Source: Okeania sp. SIO2B3 (lineage in GTDB: Bacteria; Cyanobacteriota; Cyanobacteriia; Cyanobacteriales; Microcoleaceae). Taken from it: a stretch of DNA of 38,832 nucleotides. The notes beneath the pieces are model-generated. The model was not told where the DNA came from. It saw only the letters and a list, made by a program, of their open reading frames with translations, and did not search any database. Of this stretch, positions 17,570 to 26,306 are shown one piece after another. The translations under genes and the position numbers were made by a program. Each line of letters starts with the position of its first letter. The stretch's first letter is position 1. The stretch covers positions 1 to 38,832 of the forward strand of contig NZ_JAAHGH010000075.1 of the NCBI RefSeq assembly GCF_010672525.1. The letters are read 5' to 3'.

Positions 17570-18979
17570 ATGGTCTGTCAGATTACCTTATCTCAATTAA
17601 CTGAAATCTTGACTGCTACAACAGTTACAAATTTTCAGATTCCGGAAAAAATATTAATTACAGGCATTAATACAGACACTCGTAACTTACAATCTGGTGA
17701 AGGATTTGTGGCATTACGAGGTGAAAAGTTTGATGGCCATAAATTTGTGAAGCAGGCAATGGAAAAAGGTGCTTCTTGCGTCATTGTTGAGGAAGAATAT
17801 ACCTTAAATAATAGAGCTACACAACAGTCAAATAGCGTACCTATATTACAAGTAGAAAATACTTTAGAAGCTTACCAAAAAATTGCTCGTTGGTGGCGAG
17901 ATAGGTTTGCCATTCCTGTAATTGCGGTCACAGGTTCAGTGGGTAAAACTACTACTAAGGAATTAATTGCTAAAGTCTTGGCTACTCAGGGTCAAGTTCT
18001 GAAAACTGAAGCTAACTATAATAATGAAATAGGTGTGCCTAAAACTCTACTAAGACTTTCCTCTGATGATCATTATGCTGTGGTGGAAATGGCAATGCGA
18101 GGACCAGGGGAAATAGCAGAATTAACACATATTGCCAATCCGACAATTGGCTTAATTACTAATGTTGGTACTGCTCATATTGGTCGTTTGGGTTCTGTTG
18201 AAGCGATCGCTGAATCTAAGTGTGAATTACTTGCAGAAATGTCTTCTAATAGTATTGCTATTTTGAATTATGATAACCGACGCTTAATGGAAACTGCTGC
18301 TAAGTTTTGGTCAGGAGAAACTTTTACTTATGGTTTACAAGGAGGTGATTTACAAGGAAAATTAATTGATTCTCAAACTATAAATGTTGCAGGTGTGGAT
18401 TTACCTTTACCTTTGCCAGGACTTCATAATGCTTCTAATTATTTGGCAGCATTGGCTGTATTTAAGGTAATTCATGGTCAAAGTATTTCTACTAAAAATC
18501 TCTTCCAACCTTTGATTAATAATTTATCGGTTCAATTGCCAGAAGGTAGGGCAAAAAGATACAATTTAGATAATGATATTCTAATTTTAGATGAAACTTA
18601 TAATGCTGGATTAGAGTCGATGATTGCTGCTCTAAATTTGTTAGTTGAAACTCCGGGAAAACGTCATGTTGCTGTGTTAGGAACTATGAAAGAGTTAGGA
18701 GATAAATCAGTTTTGTTTCATCAACAAGTTGGTAATGTTGTGCGAGATTTGAATATTGATGGTTTATTTATTTTGGCAGATTTTGAAGAAGCACAGGCAA
18801 TGGCTATTGGTGCTGCTGGTTTGCAGTTTATAGAGGTAGAAAATATTAGTTCTAACGATGTTCATCAGAAATTAGCAACACATTTGCAGGAGTTTTTACA
18901 ACCAGGCGATCGGGTTCTTTTTAAGGCTTCTCATTCTGTGGAGTTAAATAAAGTTGTTGAGATTTTAATTAACAAGTAA
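17570..18979 (+). CDS. murF: UDP-N-acetylmuramoyl-tripeptide--D-alanyl-D-alanine ligase
   Basis: MurF joins D-Ala-D-Ala to UDP-MurNAc-tripeptide, the last cytoplasmic step of the peptidoglycan precursor, using ATP. The 469-aa protein shows the Mur-ligase order: an N-terminal substrate domain (GINTDTRNLQSGEGFVALRGEKFDGH), the ATP loop G122-SVGKTT-T128, TEANYNNEIGVP near 146-157, EMAMRGPGEIAELT near 177-190, NVGTAHIGRLGS, and a C-terminal domain with LDETYNAGLESM and GTMKELGD. Length and ends are normal. It is not in a mur cluster here but stands alone, as is common in cyanobacteria. Confidence 0.97.
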   Translation: MVCQITLSQLTEILTATTVTNFQIPEKILITGINTDTRNLQSGEGFVALRGEKFDGHKFVKQAMEKGASCVIVEEEYTLNNRATQQSNSVPILQVENTLEAYQKIARWWRDRFAIPVIAVTGSVGKTTTKELIAKVLATQGQVLKTEANYNNEIGVPKTLLRLSSDDHYAVVEMAMRGPGEIAELTHIANPTIGLITNVGTAHIGRLGSVEAIAESKCELLAEMSSNSIAILNYDNRRLMETAAKFWSGETFTYGLQGGDLQGKLIDSQTINVAGVDLPLPLPGLHNASNYLAALAVFKVIHGQSISTKNLFQPLINNLSVQLPEGRAKRYNLDNDILILDETYNAGLESMIAALNLLVETPGKRHVAVLGTMKELGDKSVLFHQQVGNVVRDLNIDGLFILADFEEAQAMAIGAAGLQFIEVENISSNDVHQKLATHLQEFLQPGDRVLFKASHSVELNKVVEILINK

Positions 18980-18990
18980 TGTATTTATAG

Positions 18991-19009
18991 CACAGGCATC
19001 TTGCCTGTC
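18991..19009. repeat. Short palindrome behind murF
   Basis: ACAGGCATCTTGCCTGT forms a perfect 7-bp stem with a TCT loop, 12 bp behind the murF stop. This exact word is a common cyanobacterial palindromic repeat; it may also act as a transcript-end hairpin. Confidence 0.55.
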
Positions 19010-19112
19010 ACAGTTGTATATTAACTGATATAAAGCACCCTGTAATATTAAATCCATATTTGTTCTTGACTTTATTAAATATGAAATTTTTAAGAAGCAG
19101 ACCAATTATAAA

Positions 19113-20138
19113 TTATATAAGATAAAACATTATCAGAAATAACAGTTGTATGACGACAATTATTATGTAAGTTCGTTTGAATGCGTCGTCATATTTTTTG
19201 TAATTTATATTTGACATTGCAACTCCAGTACCATAAGAACCTCCAATTATCGTATAAAAACGTAAAATATCCTCTGGAATATCAAAAATAGAATAGTTAT
19301 CTAAGTAACACATGACAAAAGTTATCGTGTTGATGTGAAAATAATAGATAAATATTGCCATGTGAAGCATAGAAAGAACATCAGCAGAACTTTCTTCTTG
19401 ATAAAAAGAGCTGTAAATACCCGTAAAGCAACACATTATCAAAATCATAGGTATATGTGTAACTATAGCCCAAAAAAATCTGCTATTTCTTGTGTTTTTA
19501 TTTTTCCCTAGAATATAAAAAAATCTTGTTACGCTAACAAAAACTATTCCAGTTATAATCCTTTGAGAAAATATTTGAGGGTTATTCCCCAAGAAATTAA
19601 GAACTGAAGAATTTATTGAATCTAGTGGTACTAATAATGTAATTGACACCCAAAAAGATATTCCACACAAAACCACTGTTGCTACAACTGCTTTTATTAG
19701 ATTTATTGCCGAGTAGAAGAAAAAATAAAATAGGTATAGTACGAAAACGAACAATGAAATAAAGAACAAATTTTCTGAAAGACTTATAATAATACTGGGA
19801 AATGTAGCTACGATGTCAGGAGATTGCATAAATGCATAAATAAACCCTGTTAGAATATAAACAAATAAAAGGATGAAAAAAGCTTTTACTTGCCAAGTCA
19901 TCGTTAACGTTATTCTTTCCCAAATTTCGCCTATAGTCAGATTTTTTGAGGTTATTTTTCTATCTTCTGCTCTTTTATTTAATATATTTACTGTTTCTTG
20001 TTCTCGTCTTTTTGCTTGTTCTAGCTTTTGCTCTTGCCTTTTTTGTTCTCGCCTTTCTTCTTCTTTAAGTTCAGCTTCTTTAATCAGTTTTTTACATCTG
20101 TCAATTTCTCGCTCAACCTGATTAAGTCCTCCTTTCAT
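19113..20138 (-). CDS. Multi-pass membrane protein with charged coiled coil; divergent DUF1294-like C-terminus
   Basis: The 341-aa frame starts with ~70 residues of Glu/Lys/Arg/Gln-rich coiled coil (KEEERREQKRQEQKLEQAKR), then about seven to eight hydrophobic segments from residue ~85 on. The C-terminal block, FVMCYLDNYSIFDIPEDILRF followed by IIGGSYGTGVAM and a basic patch, matches the layout of DUF1294 membrane proteins (Y-x2-D, a RIPE-like word, GGxxG), though RIPE is DIPE here. The open frame continues upstream of the ATG without a stop to 20228, with coding-like charged residues but no start codon, so the true N-terminus may be lost or frameshifted. AAGGAGG lies inside codons 2-4. Function unknown. 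Confidence 0.68.
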   Translation of the reverse strand: MKGGLNQVEREIDRCKKLIKEAELKEEERREQKRQEQKLEQAKRREQETVNILNKRAEDRKITSKNLTIGEIWERITLTMTWQVKAFFILLFVYILTGFIYAFMQSPDIVATFPSIIISLSENLFFISLFVFVLYLFYFFFYSAINLIKAVVATVVLCGISFWVSITLLVPLDSINSSVLNFLGNNPQIFSQRIITGIVFVSVTRFFYILGKNKNTRNSRFFWAIVTHIPMILIMCCFTGIYSSFYQEESSADVLSMLHMAIFIYYFHINTITFVMCYLDNYSIFDIPEDILRFYTIIGGSYGTGVAMSNINYKKYDDAFKRTYIIIVVIQLLFLIMFYLI

Positions 20139-20344
20139 AAGATTTATTTCTCGATCTATATTCTGATTTTTTTCATAAGAATTTTCATTAATCCATACTG
20201 TATCTTTGCTTGCTTCTTTATGCCATATCTAATTTTCTATTCGTGTTTTTTCGGAGATAAGTGAAGAAAGTTCAAAATTTAATTTTTGCAAGTCATTCAT
20301 TTTGCTTTTTGTATTTTGGTTACGACAAATATATAATATTCTTA

Positions 20345-20560
20345 TACCAATTTGAAAAAAGAATGTTACAAATAATAAGTGTAATAAAAAGATTTTGTAG
20401 GAAATTTATCTTTGACAAAAAAGATAATTTACGACCTGAAAACTGGTATTAAATCCATTCATTCTGACTCCTGAATTCTGGATTATGTTTGCGGAGCATG
20501 ACAAACGGAAATTCTAATAAATATCCTAGCTATTTGTAGCAAACATTTATCAAATTGGTA
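20345..20560 (+). mobile_element. MITE-like family B, copy 2
   Basis: It opens TACCAATTTGAAAAAAGAAT and ends GTAGCAAACATTTATCAAAT plus TGGTA. The length is 216 bp and the inverted ends match copies 1 and 3. The short frames reading across 20028-20452 are shadows and are not supported as genes. Confidence 0.75.
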
Positions 20561-20807
20561 TTAGACTATTATTTTGATGTTTAAATATCTCTGTCTGGGC
20601 AGGTTTTAAGAAAAATTATACTATTTCAATAAAGATGTATAAATACTCCAAATAATGCTCTTTTTGACTACTCCCCAGACTAAAGTCGCGGGGATTCTAA
20701 GCAGATAATACGCAACAGGCTAAATCCGTGTTGCTTCGTTTTTTCTTAGCTGACCAAAGATATATTCTCTGGGGACAAGTCAAAGTGCCCCTACACAGTC
20801 GGCTTAA

Positions 20808-20857
20808 GTAGGGGCGTTAACGATAGTTATGCGAAGCAAACGGCCGTTCGCCCCTAC
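20808..20857. repeat. 50-bp palindromic repeat inside tnpB
   Basis: It begins GTAGGGGCG and ends CGCCCCTAC, with GTTAACGATAGTTATGCG and a GGCC core inside. A related 51-bp copy (GTACGGACG...CGCCCCTAC) lies at 34423-34473 outside any gene. It gives the tnpB relic an early stop. Confidence 0.85.
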
Positions 20858-21025
20858 AGCTTTGCGGCTTACTTTTGTGATTATATTTGCAGCCCCGTTA
20901 CAGTCTGCATTAATTAACCAATTATTACTACTTCTATACAAACCACGCTTTATTCTTTTCCCTGACGGTTTCCAATCATTGGGTTTCTCACCATAAATAG
21001 GCAGATAGTCACCATCTAAAAATGA

Positions 21026-21050
21026 AGGGGCGAATGCCATTCGCCCCTAC
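21026..21050. repeat. Short AGGGGCGAATG palindrome inside tnpB
   Basis: AGGGGCGAATGCCATTCGCC followed by CCT forms a near-perfect palindrome, a word common in cyanobacterial genomes. Here it falls after the ETEESYT segment and puts the rest of tnpB out of frame. Confidence 0.75.
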
Positions 21051-21380
21051 AAGTATAACTTTCTTCAGTTTCTATCAGTATTATTCCATATTCATCACAC
21101 AACTGAGCTATTCTTTCTTTGAGTCTAGCTGTGGGAATTGGTACAAATTCTGAATGACTTTTCTTTCCTAATTCTATTTGATTTTTCTGACCTTTATTCC
21201 AACCAAAAACAATTGTACCAATAGAATTTTCGTGCGCAATGATTAATGACTATTCTGGCTGCTTTATTTATACCGTCACGCATTTGGCGGTTACGCTTTT
21301 CTGTAATGGCAGCTAGTTTATTTGACCAAAATCCAGTCGGTTTATTTTCTTTAATAGTTGATATCTTTTTGTTGTACAAA

Positions 21381-21422
21381 CCCACCCCTTTAGTTCCCCT
21401 CCCGGGAGGGGATAGGGGTGGG
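21381..21422. repeat. CCCACCCC/GGGGTGGG palindrome inside tnpB
   Basis: CCCACCCC at 21381 and GGGGTGGG ending at 21422 enclose CCCCTCCCGGGAGGGG. On the minus strand it is translated in frame as HPPLSPPGRGTKGVG between LIIDGK and LYNKK. Relatives lie near 7002, 26131 and 37474. Confidence 0.8.
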
Positions 21423-22374
21423 TGTTTACCATCTATAATTAAGCTTGTACCCACATTCGATACACAGGTCAACCAATTATTTACACCATGGTCAATTCCT
21501 AATACATTTTCTTGATTTAATAGAGGTTTAACTACTATTTCTTTTTCATAGACAAATTCCCAAGAAAAACATTTGTTTCTCGGTAATATTCTCAGTTCTT
21601 TAAGAGAAGCAAAATTGAGATTACTCGGCATAGGAATATAAAAACAATCTATTCCAAACCAGCGGTTACAGGTATTCCCTAGTGGTATTCTAATTTGATT
21701 ATCTTTAAGTTTTAATGCTTGCTTAGGGTAACTAACTGTAGCCATTCCCCCTTTTTTTCTATAGAAGCCATTTGGGATCTATTTAACAAATTACAAGTCC
21801 AATACCCATCTGGGTTTTATGATTCTGGCAGTCATTTTTCACAATTTTTCGGTTTCCTGAACTCTTATAGTTTTTAGACTCCTTAAAACGGCTTTCCTGA
21901 AACTTTTGTATTTCCAGAAAAGATACGATCAGGGGTTCTATAGTTAGGAATCCTTGCTCTGTCTGATACTTTTCCTTCACTATAGGCTTTTATTAGACAA
22001 TAATAAGAACGAAATGATTCAGCTACAGTTCTCAATATTTGTTGTGCTGCTTGAGAATGTAAGACTTTATAGTGATTGTTCTTTTTGTAGACCTTTTCCA
22101 AGTCATATTTACCTAGAGTTTTGTGAGACTTAAAAAATAATTGCCGGCTATAATATATTCCCATGTTAGTTAGCTTGTGAGACTGTTCACATAAGAATGT
22201 TAAGATAGCAATTAATTCAGAATTTTGAGCAACTAAAACTTGCTGACAAGAGTACATTGGAAACGGGCGGACCGAAAAGTTATTGTTGATCATAGTAACG
22301 GAGGAAAACTTTAGTTGTCTAGTCTCAACGATTCCCTTGTTTTCATGTCCCGATTCAAACACCGGGAGCTTCAA

Positions 22375-22707
22375 TGTCGCTTTTCAGTAAAATAAAATAC
22401 CGAAGATTAAAATCCGACTCCTCGCCTTTCATCTATCGCTTAAAAGACGATGGCTTTCATGCTCCCGTGTTATTTAGGTAAAATGCTAGAGAAGGATGGC
22501 AGAAATAACTGACCAGTTACAAAATCCTAAAACAATTATAAATCAAAAATGACTGACTGTCTTGAGTACGTATTACATTCTGGAGAGGCTGTGTGCGGAA
22601 CTATTTCCGCACTTTAAAAGCGCCGTAGGAAACCTCGCCAATTAGCACTCGCTTTTAAAGGTATGACTTTTTTTAACTTCCGTGTAACGACACTAGAGCT
22701 TCACCCC
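22375..22707. other. Probable left-end remnant of the tnpB element
   Basis: No gene is visible. GTGCGGAA-CTAT-TTCCGCAC (22593-22612) is a perfect 8-bp hairpin, and CTTTAAAAGCG (22612-22622) is repeated inverted at 22650-22660. These lie upstream of tnpB, where an IS200/IS605 left-end hairpin would be expected. The hairpin is followed by TTT on the plus strand, so a terminator reading is also possible. Confidence 0.45.
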
Positions 22708-23268
22708 TCACCCCCGAAAGTTGGCAGCCGCAGCAGGCCAGTTTTCATTGGCGCGGGCAATATTGCCTGGAATATCGCGTTCCCAGCGATCGCGAACCCC
22801 TAAACTAAAATTGAGATATAGCCTCCCTCCGACAATGCTCCAGGCTTCTGGAACGATAGGAGCTGTGTATCCATTGGCAACAGCAAAAGCACAGAAACCT
22901 CCATACTGGGGAGCATATTTTTCTGGGCTTGCTGCAAACAAGTCGCGATTTTTGGCACTGGAAAACAACCAGTTGACTCCCATCCAATTGTGAGTAAATT
23001 GTTTATTTCCTTGGACAGGTTTACCTACTTGAAAATACGCAACTGGGTCAGCACCTCGAATGGCAACTCCGTTTTCCGCAAAAATCGGCTCTGTGACATT
23101 GGCAACTTGAGATTCATCAGCCTTGTTGGACGATACGGCAATAGCAGGCGACACAGGATCGGTGGATAGTTCCACTGATGACTGAGGGAAATCTTTTGTT
23201 TGTAGGGAAGCACACCCTATGACCAACCCGAAACTAACTAAAGACAGGACAAAATATCGACGTTTCAT
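22708..23268 (-). CDS. YHS-domain lipoprotein
   Basis: The 186-aa protein starts with two arginines, a hydrophobic segment and a lipobox (LVIGC, Cys19), so it should be lipid-anchored outside the cytoplasmic membrane. After a low-complexity linker comes a YHS-type domain (about 65-145): GVAIRGADPVAYF, NWLFSSAKNRDLFAASPEKYAPQYGGFCAFAVANG. YHS domains occur in metal-related proteins; here the conserved cysteine in GGFCAF is present, but metal binding is inferred. The end (ARANENWP) is typical of this family in bacteria. It is a single-gene unit next to the tnpB relic. A second HIP1 site lies in the coding sequence. Confidence 0.9.
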   Translation of the reverse strand: MKRRYFVLSLVSFGLVIGCASLQTKDFPQSSVELSTDPVSPAIAVSSNKADESQVANVTEPIFAENGVAIRGADPVAYFQVGKPVQGNKQFTHNWMGVNWLFSSAKNRDLFAASPEKYAPQYGGFCAFAVANGYTAPIVPEAWSIVGGRLYLNFSLGVRDRWERDIPGNIARANENWPAAAANFRG

Positions 23269-23378
23269 TTAACTTTTTCTCAAAAGGATTTTGGGATTGC
23301 AGAATCAACATCCTTAACTTAGGCTAGTCAACTGAGCAAACGGTGAGAAATTCCTGTTTAAACCTGAATTATTTAATT

Positions 23379-23605
23379 AGGCCTTGCTGATTAAATCTAA
23401 AAGCATTGACAGATAAAAGTTTTAGCATTTTTTAGTTAGAAAAAGTCCAAGCTTTTAGGTCGTAATGGTTCAAAAAATTAGCATTTTAGGCCAGAGTTGG
23501 GCAGAAAAATCAAGGGAAAATTCTTACTCCTACTTCCTCGCTCATTCCCATTTCTCCTGTCTCCTGTCTCCTACCCTTACCCATAAGACTTTTTCCGCAA
23601 ACCCT
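23379..23605 (+). mobile_element. MITE-like family A, copy 5
   Basis: It opens AGGCCTTGCTGATTAAATC and ends CGCAAACCCT over 227 bp. AATT lies on both sides (23375-23378 and 23606-23609). The 3' half carries CTCCTGT heptamers, as in copies 1 and 6. Confidence 0.82.
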
Positions 23606-23611
23606 AATTAT

Positions 23612-23709
23612 TAGACATCTCCAGAAAAGAGGGAATAGGTATAGAGGAGGAAAGAACTGACAAGTTCTGTATGATAATTGATTTTATTTTTGATTTTTGG
23701 AGATGTCTA
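23612..23709. mobile_element. TAGACATCTCC element, copy 1, followed by an ATTAATT array
   Basis: TAGACATCTCCA (23612-23623) and TGGAGATGTCTA (23698-23709) are exact reverse complements with TA at each outer edge, as in MITEs of IS630/Tc1-type transposons. Straight after it, 23709-23746 is a 7-base-period ATTAATT array of about five units. Confidence 0.75.
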
Positions 23710-23775
23710 TTAATTATTAATTATTAATTATTAATTATTAATTATTCAGTAACTTCTAACCTCTAACTTCTGACT

Positions 23776-25326
23776 TCAGCTATAATCTCCACCAGAACCA
23801 TACCGCCATTGTTCAATCCAACGACGATAATAATAATATTGCGCCAGAGGAATTTTTGTCACCAGAAGCCCCATCTTATCTCCTATAGGATATAATAAAC
23901 TAAAAATTCCCAAATTAAAATAATGTCTCATCCAATCTAATAAATTTCCGATGCCAACTTGAGGAATAATTTTAATGACTAAACCTGGTTGCTTTAAAGA
24001 AGTCATAAATAAAGTTTGTGCTAAAGCAGGAAACTGCACGACATCTTGCAGAAAAGGTATAAGTACAAATTCCCCTAATCTATCCATTACCTGAAATACA
24101 CCTGCCAATAGTTGATTAATTTGATTTGGTTCAACTTTTTGGTCTACCCCTACACTCATAGAACGTTGAAACAACCAAGTGACTGATATACTGGGCTGAT
24201 AAGGTTGCAAAAGTGCTAAAGCATTTGAAGAAAGATTGTCAGTTTGGAGAGCTTCATCAATACCCCCGGTTAGACGTTTCAAGTGACGTACCATAGCTCC
24301 AAAACCGCCAAAACTAAGAGGAGACTGACTCCCGCTACTATCTCCCACTGGCAAAATACGATTCCAAGGAGTTTGAAGAGGACTTTGACGATAACAAGGA
24401 AAAAAACCAAACAGGGCACGTTGGAATGTAAGTTGACTAAGCTCCACTTTTTGATATTCAGGTAATAGGCGGAGATATTCTTCAAAGAATGATTCTAGGG
24501 AAATTCTATCTGGATGAGCATCTAAATAGGTAAATAGATAAGTAGTTCGTCCATCTCTAGCAGGAAATGCTTCCCAAAAGTATTGACATTGGTTTTGTAT
24601 AGGAGTGAATGAGGCAAAAATGTCTCCTGTATCGTTTTTCGGGTATCCAGTGGCACAGGTACCAACTACTAAACAGACCGCATCAGGTTTTTTGCCTTGG
24701 CGTGCTTGTTTCACAATAGGAGAAAAATGCCCCATTGCATCTAGGAGCAGTCGAGCTTTGAATGATTGGCCATTACTAACCTGGATATTTATCCCATCTG
24801 GATGAATGGTTACTGCTTCGTAAGCTGTATTTTCAAATAGTTGACCACCTGCTTCAAGGAAACGCTGTTTGAGAGTTTCTAGGAGGTAAACTGGATCTAC
24901 ACCAATATTTAGGACATCTTTTATCCAAATGTCCTTGCTCTCTGGAAAGCTAATTCGGGCAGGGTTATATTCAGTGGCGATCGCTGTTTCTAATTCTTCT
25001 GAGGAGAGAAGGTCTAATTCTATAAATGTTTCTAGTTCTTTGCGGGATATATTCCATTCTTGTTTTCTACCTTTGAGGATACCTCGTTCTAACAGAGCTA
25101 CCCGCCAACCTTTTTTTGCTAAGGTTGCTCCAATAAGTATACCCAGAGTTCCACCACAAATTACTACATCCCAGTCTAAAGTGTTTAATAATTGAGTTTC
25201 TTTTCTGACAGTAGTAGGAATAGAGATATTGTCTTCTCGAAGGTTTTGCCAAACCTGGTCAGCTTTCCGCAGACCTTGTAGAGGAGTTCCCGGAATTTGC
25301 GAGAGGACTTGTTCTGTTAAGGACAT
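23776..25326 (-). CDS. cruP: CruP-type FAD-dependent carotenoid (lycopene) cyclase homologue
   Basis: The 516-aa flavoprotein matches CruP across its length: an N-terminal LSQIPGTPLQGLRKADQVWQ, the FAD-binding strand-turn DVVICGGTLGILIGATLA (53-70), LLERGILKGRKQEWNISRKEL, LLDAMGHFSPIVKQARQGKK, CLVVGTCATGY, YFWEAFPARDGRTTY, PVGDSSGSQSPLSFGGFGAM, SWLFQRSMSV and FLQDVVQFPALAQ. CruP is a paralogue of CruA; plant CruP is linked to limiting oxidised carotene by-products under stress, while cyclase activity varies. I start at the ATG at 25326, not the TTG at 25431, because that TTG and its first codons lie inside a MITE. No ribosome site is evident. Confidence 0.92.
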   Translation of the reverse strand: MSLTEQVLSQIPGTPLQGLRKADQVWQNLREDNISIPTTVRKETQLLNTLDWDVVICGGTLGILIGATLAKKGWRVALLERGILKGRKQEWNISRKELETFIELDLLSSEELETAIATEYNPARISFPESKDIWIKDVLNIGVDPVYLLETLKQRFLEAGGQLFENTAYEAVTIHPDGINIQVSNGQSFKARLLLDAMGHFSPIVKQARQGKKPDAVCLVVGTCATGYPKNDTGDIFASFTPIQNQCQYFWEAFPARDGRTTYLFTYLDAHPDRISLESFFEEYLRLLPEYQKVELSQLTFQRALFGFFPCYRQSPLQTPWNRILPVGDSSGSQSPLSFGGFGAMVRHLKRLTGGIDEALQTDNLSSNALALLQPYQPSISVTWLFQRSMSVGVDQKVEPNQINQLLAGVFQVMDRLGEFVLIPFLQDVVQFPALAQTLFMTSLKQPGLVIKIIPQVGIGNLLDWMRHYFNLGIFSLLYPIGDKMGLLVTKIPLAQYYYYRRWIEQWRYGSGGDYS

Positions 25327-25401
25327 AATTTTTTGATTAATTTTTGCCGTAATTATTTTATTGCTGATTTTTAAATATTCATTCAAATTATAAGTAATTT
25401 T

Positions 25402-25568
25402 GGCGTTGCTGATTTGAGGTATGAAATTCAACTTTGGGTAAATTTTCAGCCAAAATAATAGTGCAAATTATAGCTATTTCCTCCTATTTAGTCTCCGAAA
25501 AACTTCTTTATAACTAATGACTCATTCCTCCTGACTCCTATGAAATCATACATTTATTCAGCAACGCC
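25402..25568. mobile_element. GGCGTTGCTGA element (family C), copy 1, with 8-bp target duplication
   Basis: GGCGTTGCTGA (25402-25412) and TCAGCAACGCC (25558-25568) are perfect inverted ends of a 167-bp element. GTAATTTT occurs directly on both sides (25394-25401 and 25569-25576). It lies 76 bp upstream of the cruP ATG. Confidence 0.92.
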
Positions 25569-25576
25569 GTAATTTT

Positions 25577-26073
25577 ATATAGCAATTATATTGTAATTGT
25601 AATCTTTGTAGTGAGTTTCAATAATTACAAAACAGATTTTTAGTTTAGAAGGATTTTTTAGTAATTTGAAGTATTATAAGATTTTGCTTAACTATGATTT
25701 AATATAACTATAACCATTTTTATTAATTGGTGAAGATGGCGTTGCACAGTGACGAATGATTTTTGATTGAATTGGATTTTTAATTTGAGAATTGCTAGTA
25801 TTATTAATATTAGGTTTTTTGAGTCAAACTCTAAACTAATTTTTGGTAATATTATTCCATAATTTGCCACCTCGTTAAGATAATTATATTTATACTATAG
25901 CAATCCGCGCATTGGTTGTGACAATTTTTATAATAGCTAATTTGAACTGAAAACCTTTAAAATTATGAATCCTGACTTTCGCCACTACCACGAAAATATT
26001 ACAAGTTAAATAGGATTGCTATATTTATGATTATTTTTAATAATTATTCAATTTTATCTAAGGTAACTTATAA
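25577..26073. other. Gap with a TATAGCAATCC inverted-repeat element
   Basis: No gene is supported; the short frames here are AT-rich shadows. TATAGCAATCC (25896-25906) and GGATTGCTATA (26013-26023) are perfect inverted ends of a 128-bp element beginning and ending in TA. Confidence 0.6.
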
Positions 26074-26081
26074 CATTTCTC

Positions 26082-26298
26082 GGCGTTGGTAAAGCGCGTG
26101 TATGATATTCATCTTAATTCTTTAGGAGTCAACCCACCCCTAACCCCTCCCAGGAGGGGAGGGAAAGGACCGAGTCAGGAGGGAAGAAAGAAGAAGAAAC
26201 CCCGAGTAGAAGGAGAAAGTTTTTTGGTGGCGTAAAGGTCACGGAGTTCTATCGCGCTGTGATCCGGACATGATATCATACCTCAAATCACCAACGCC
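26082..26298. mobile_element. GGCGTTG element (family C), copy 2, with 8-bp target duplication
   Basis: GGCGTTGGT (26082-26090) and ACCAACGCC (26290-26298) are inverted ends of a 217-bp element. Its right end, read inverted (GGTGATTTGAGGTATGA), matches the left end of copy 1. CATTTCTC lies directly on both sides (26074-26081 and 26299-26306). The interior holds a CCCCTAACCCCTCC palindrome and purine-rich heptamers. Confidence 0.9.
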
Positions 26299-26306
26299 CA
26301 TTTCTC

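Larger units (their letters stand above)
20697..22257 (-). pseudogene. tnpB: IS200/IS605-family tnpB relic with several insertions
   Basis: Pieces of one TnpB (RNA-guided nuclease of IS200/IS605 elements) lie in order on the minus strand: MYSCQQVLVAQNSEL from 22257, YPKQALKLKDNQIRIPLG near 21730, LGIDHGVNNWLTCVSN (RuvC-I Asp), IILIETEESY (RuvC-II Glu) near 21080, and NADCNGAANI (RuvC-III Asp) near 20900. About 160 bp of foreign sequence sits near 21765-21930, a frameshift lies near 21225, and palindromic repeats interrupt it at 21381-21422, 21026-21050 and 20808-20857. Removing the last exactly extends the frame to a TAG at 20697 through LWSAKKKRSN, a plausible TnpB end. No tnpA is present. 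It is inactive as written. Confidence 0.88.

Noticed and set aside
20028-20452. Two Phe/Ser/Ile-rich plus-strand frames of 63-78 aa.
   Set aside because: One is the antisense of the coiled-coil gene and the other reads AT-rich family B sequence.
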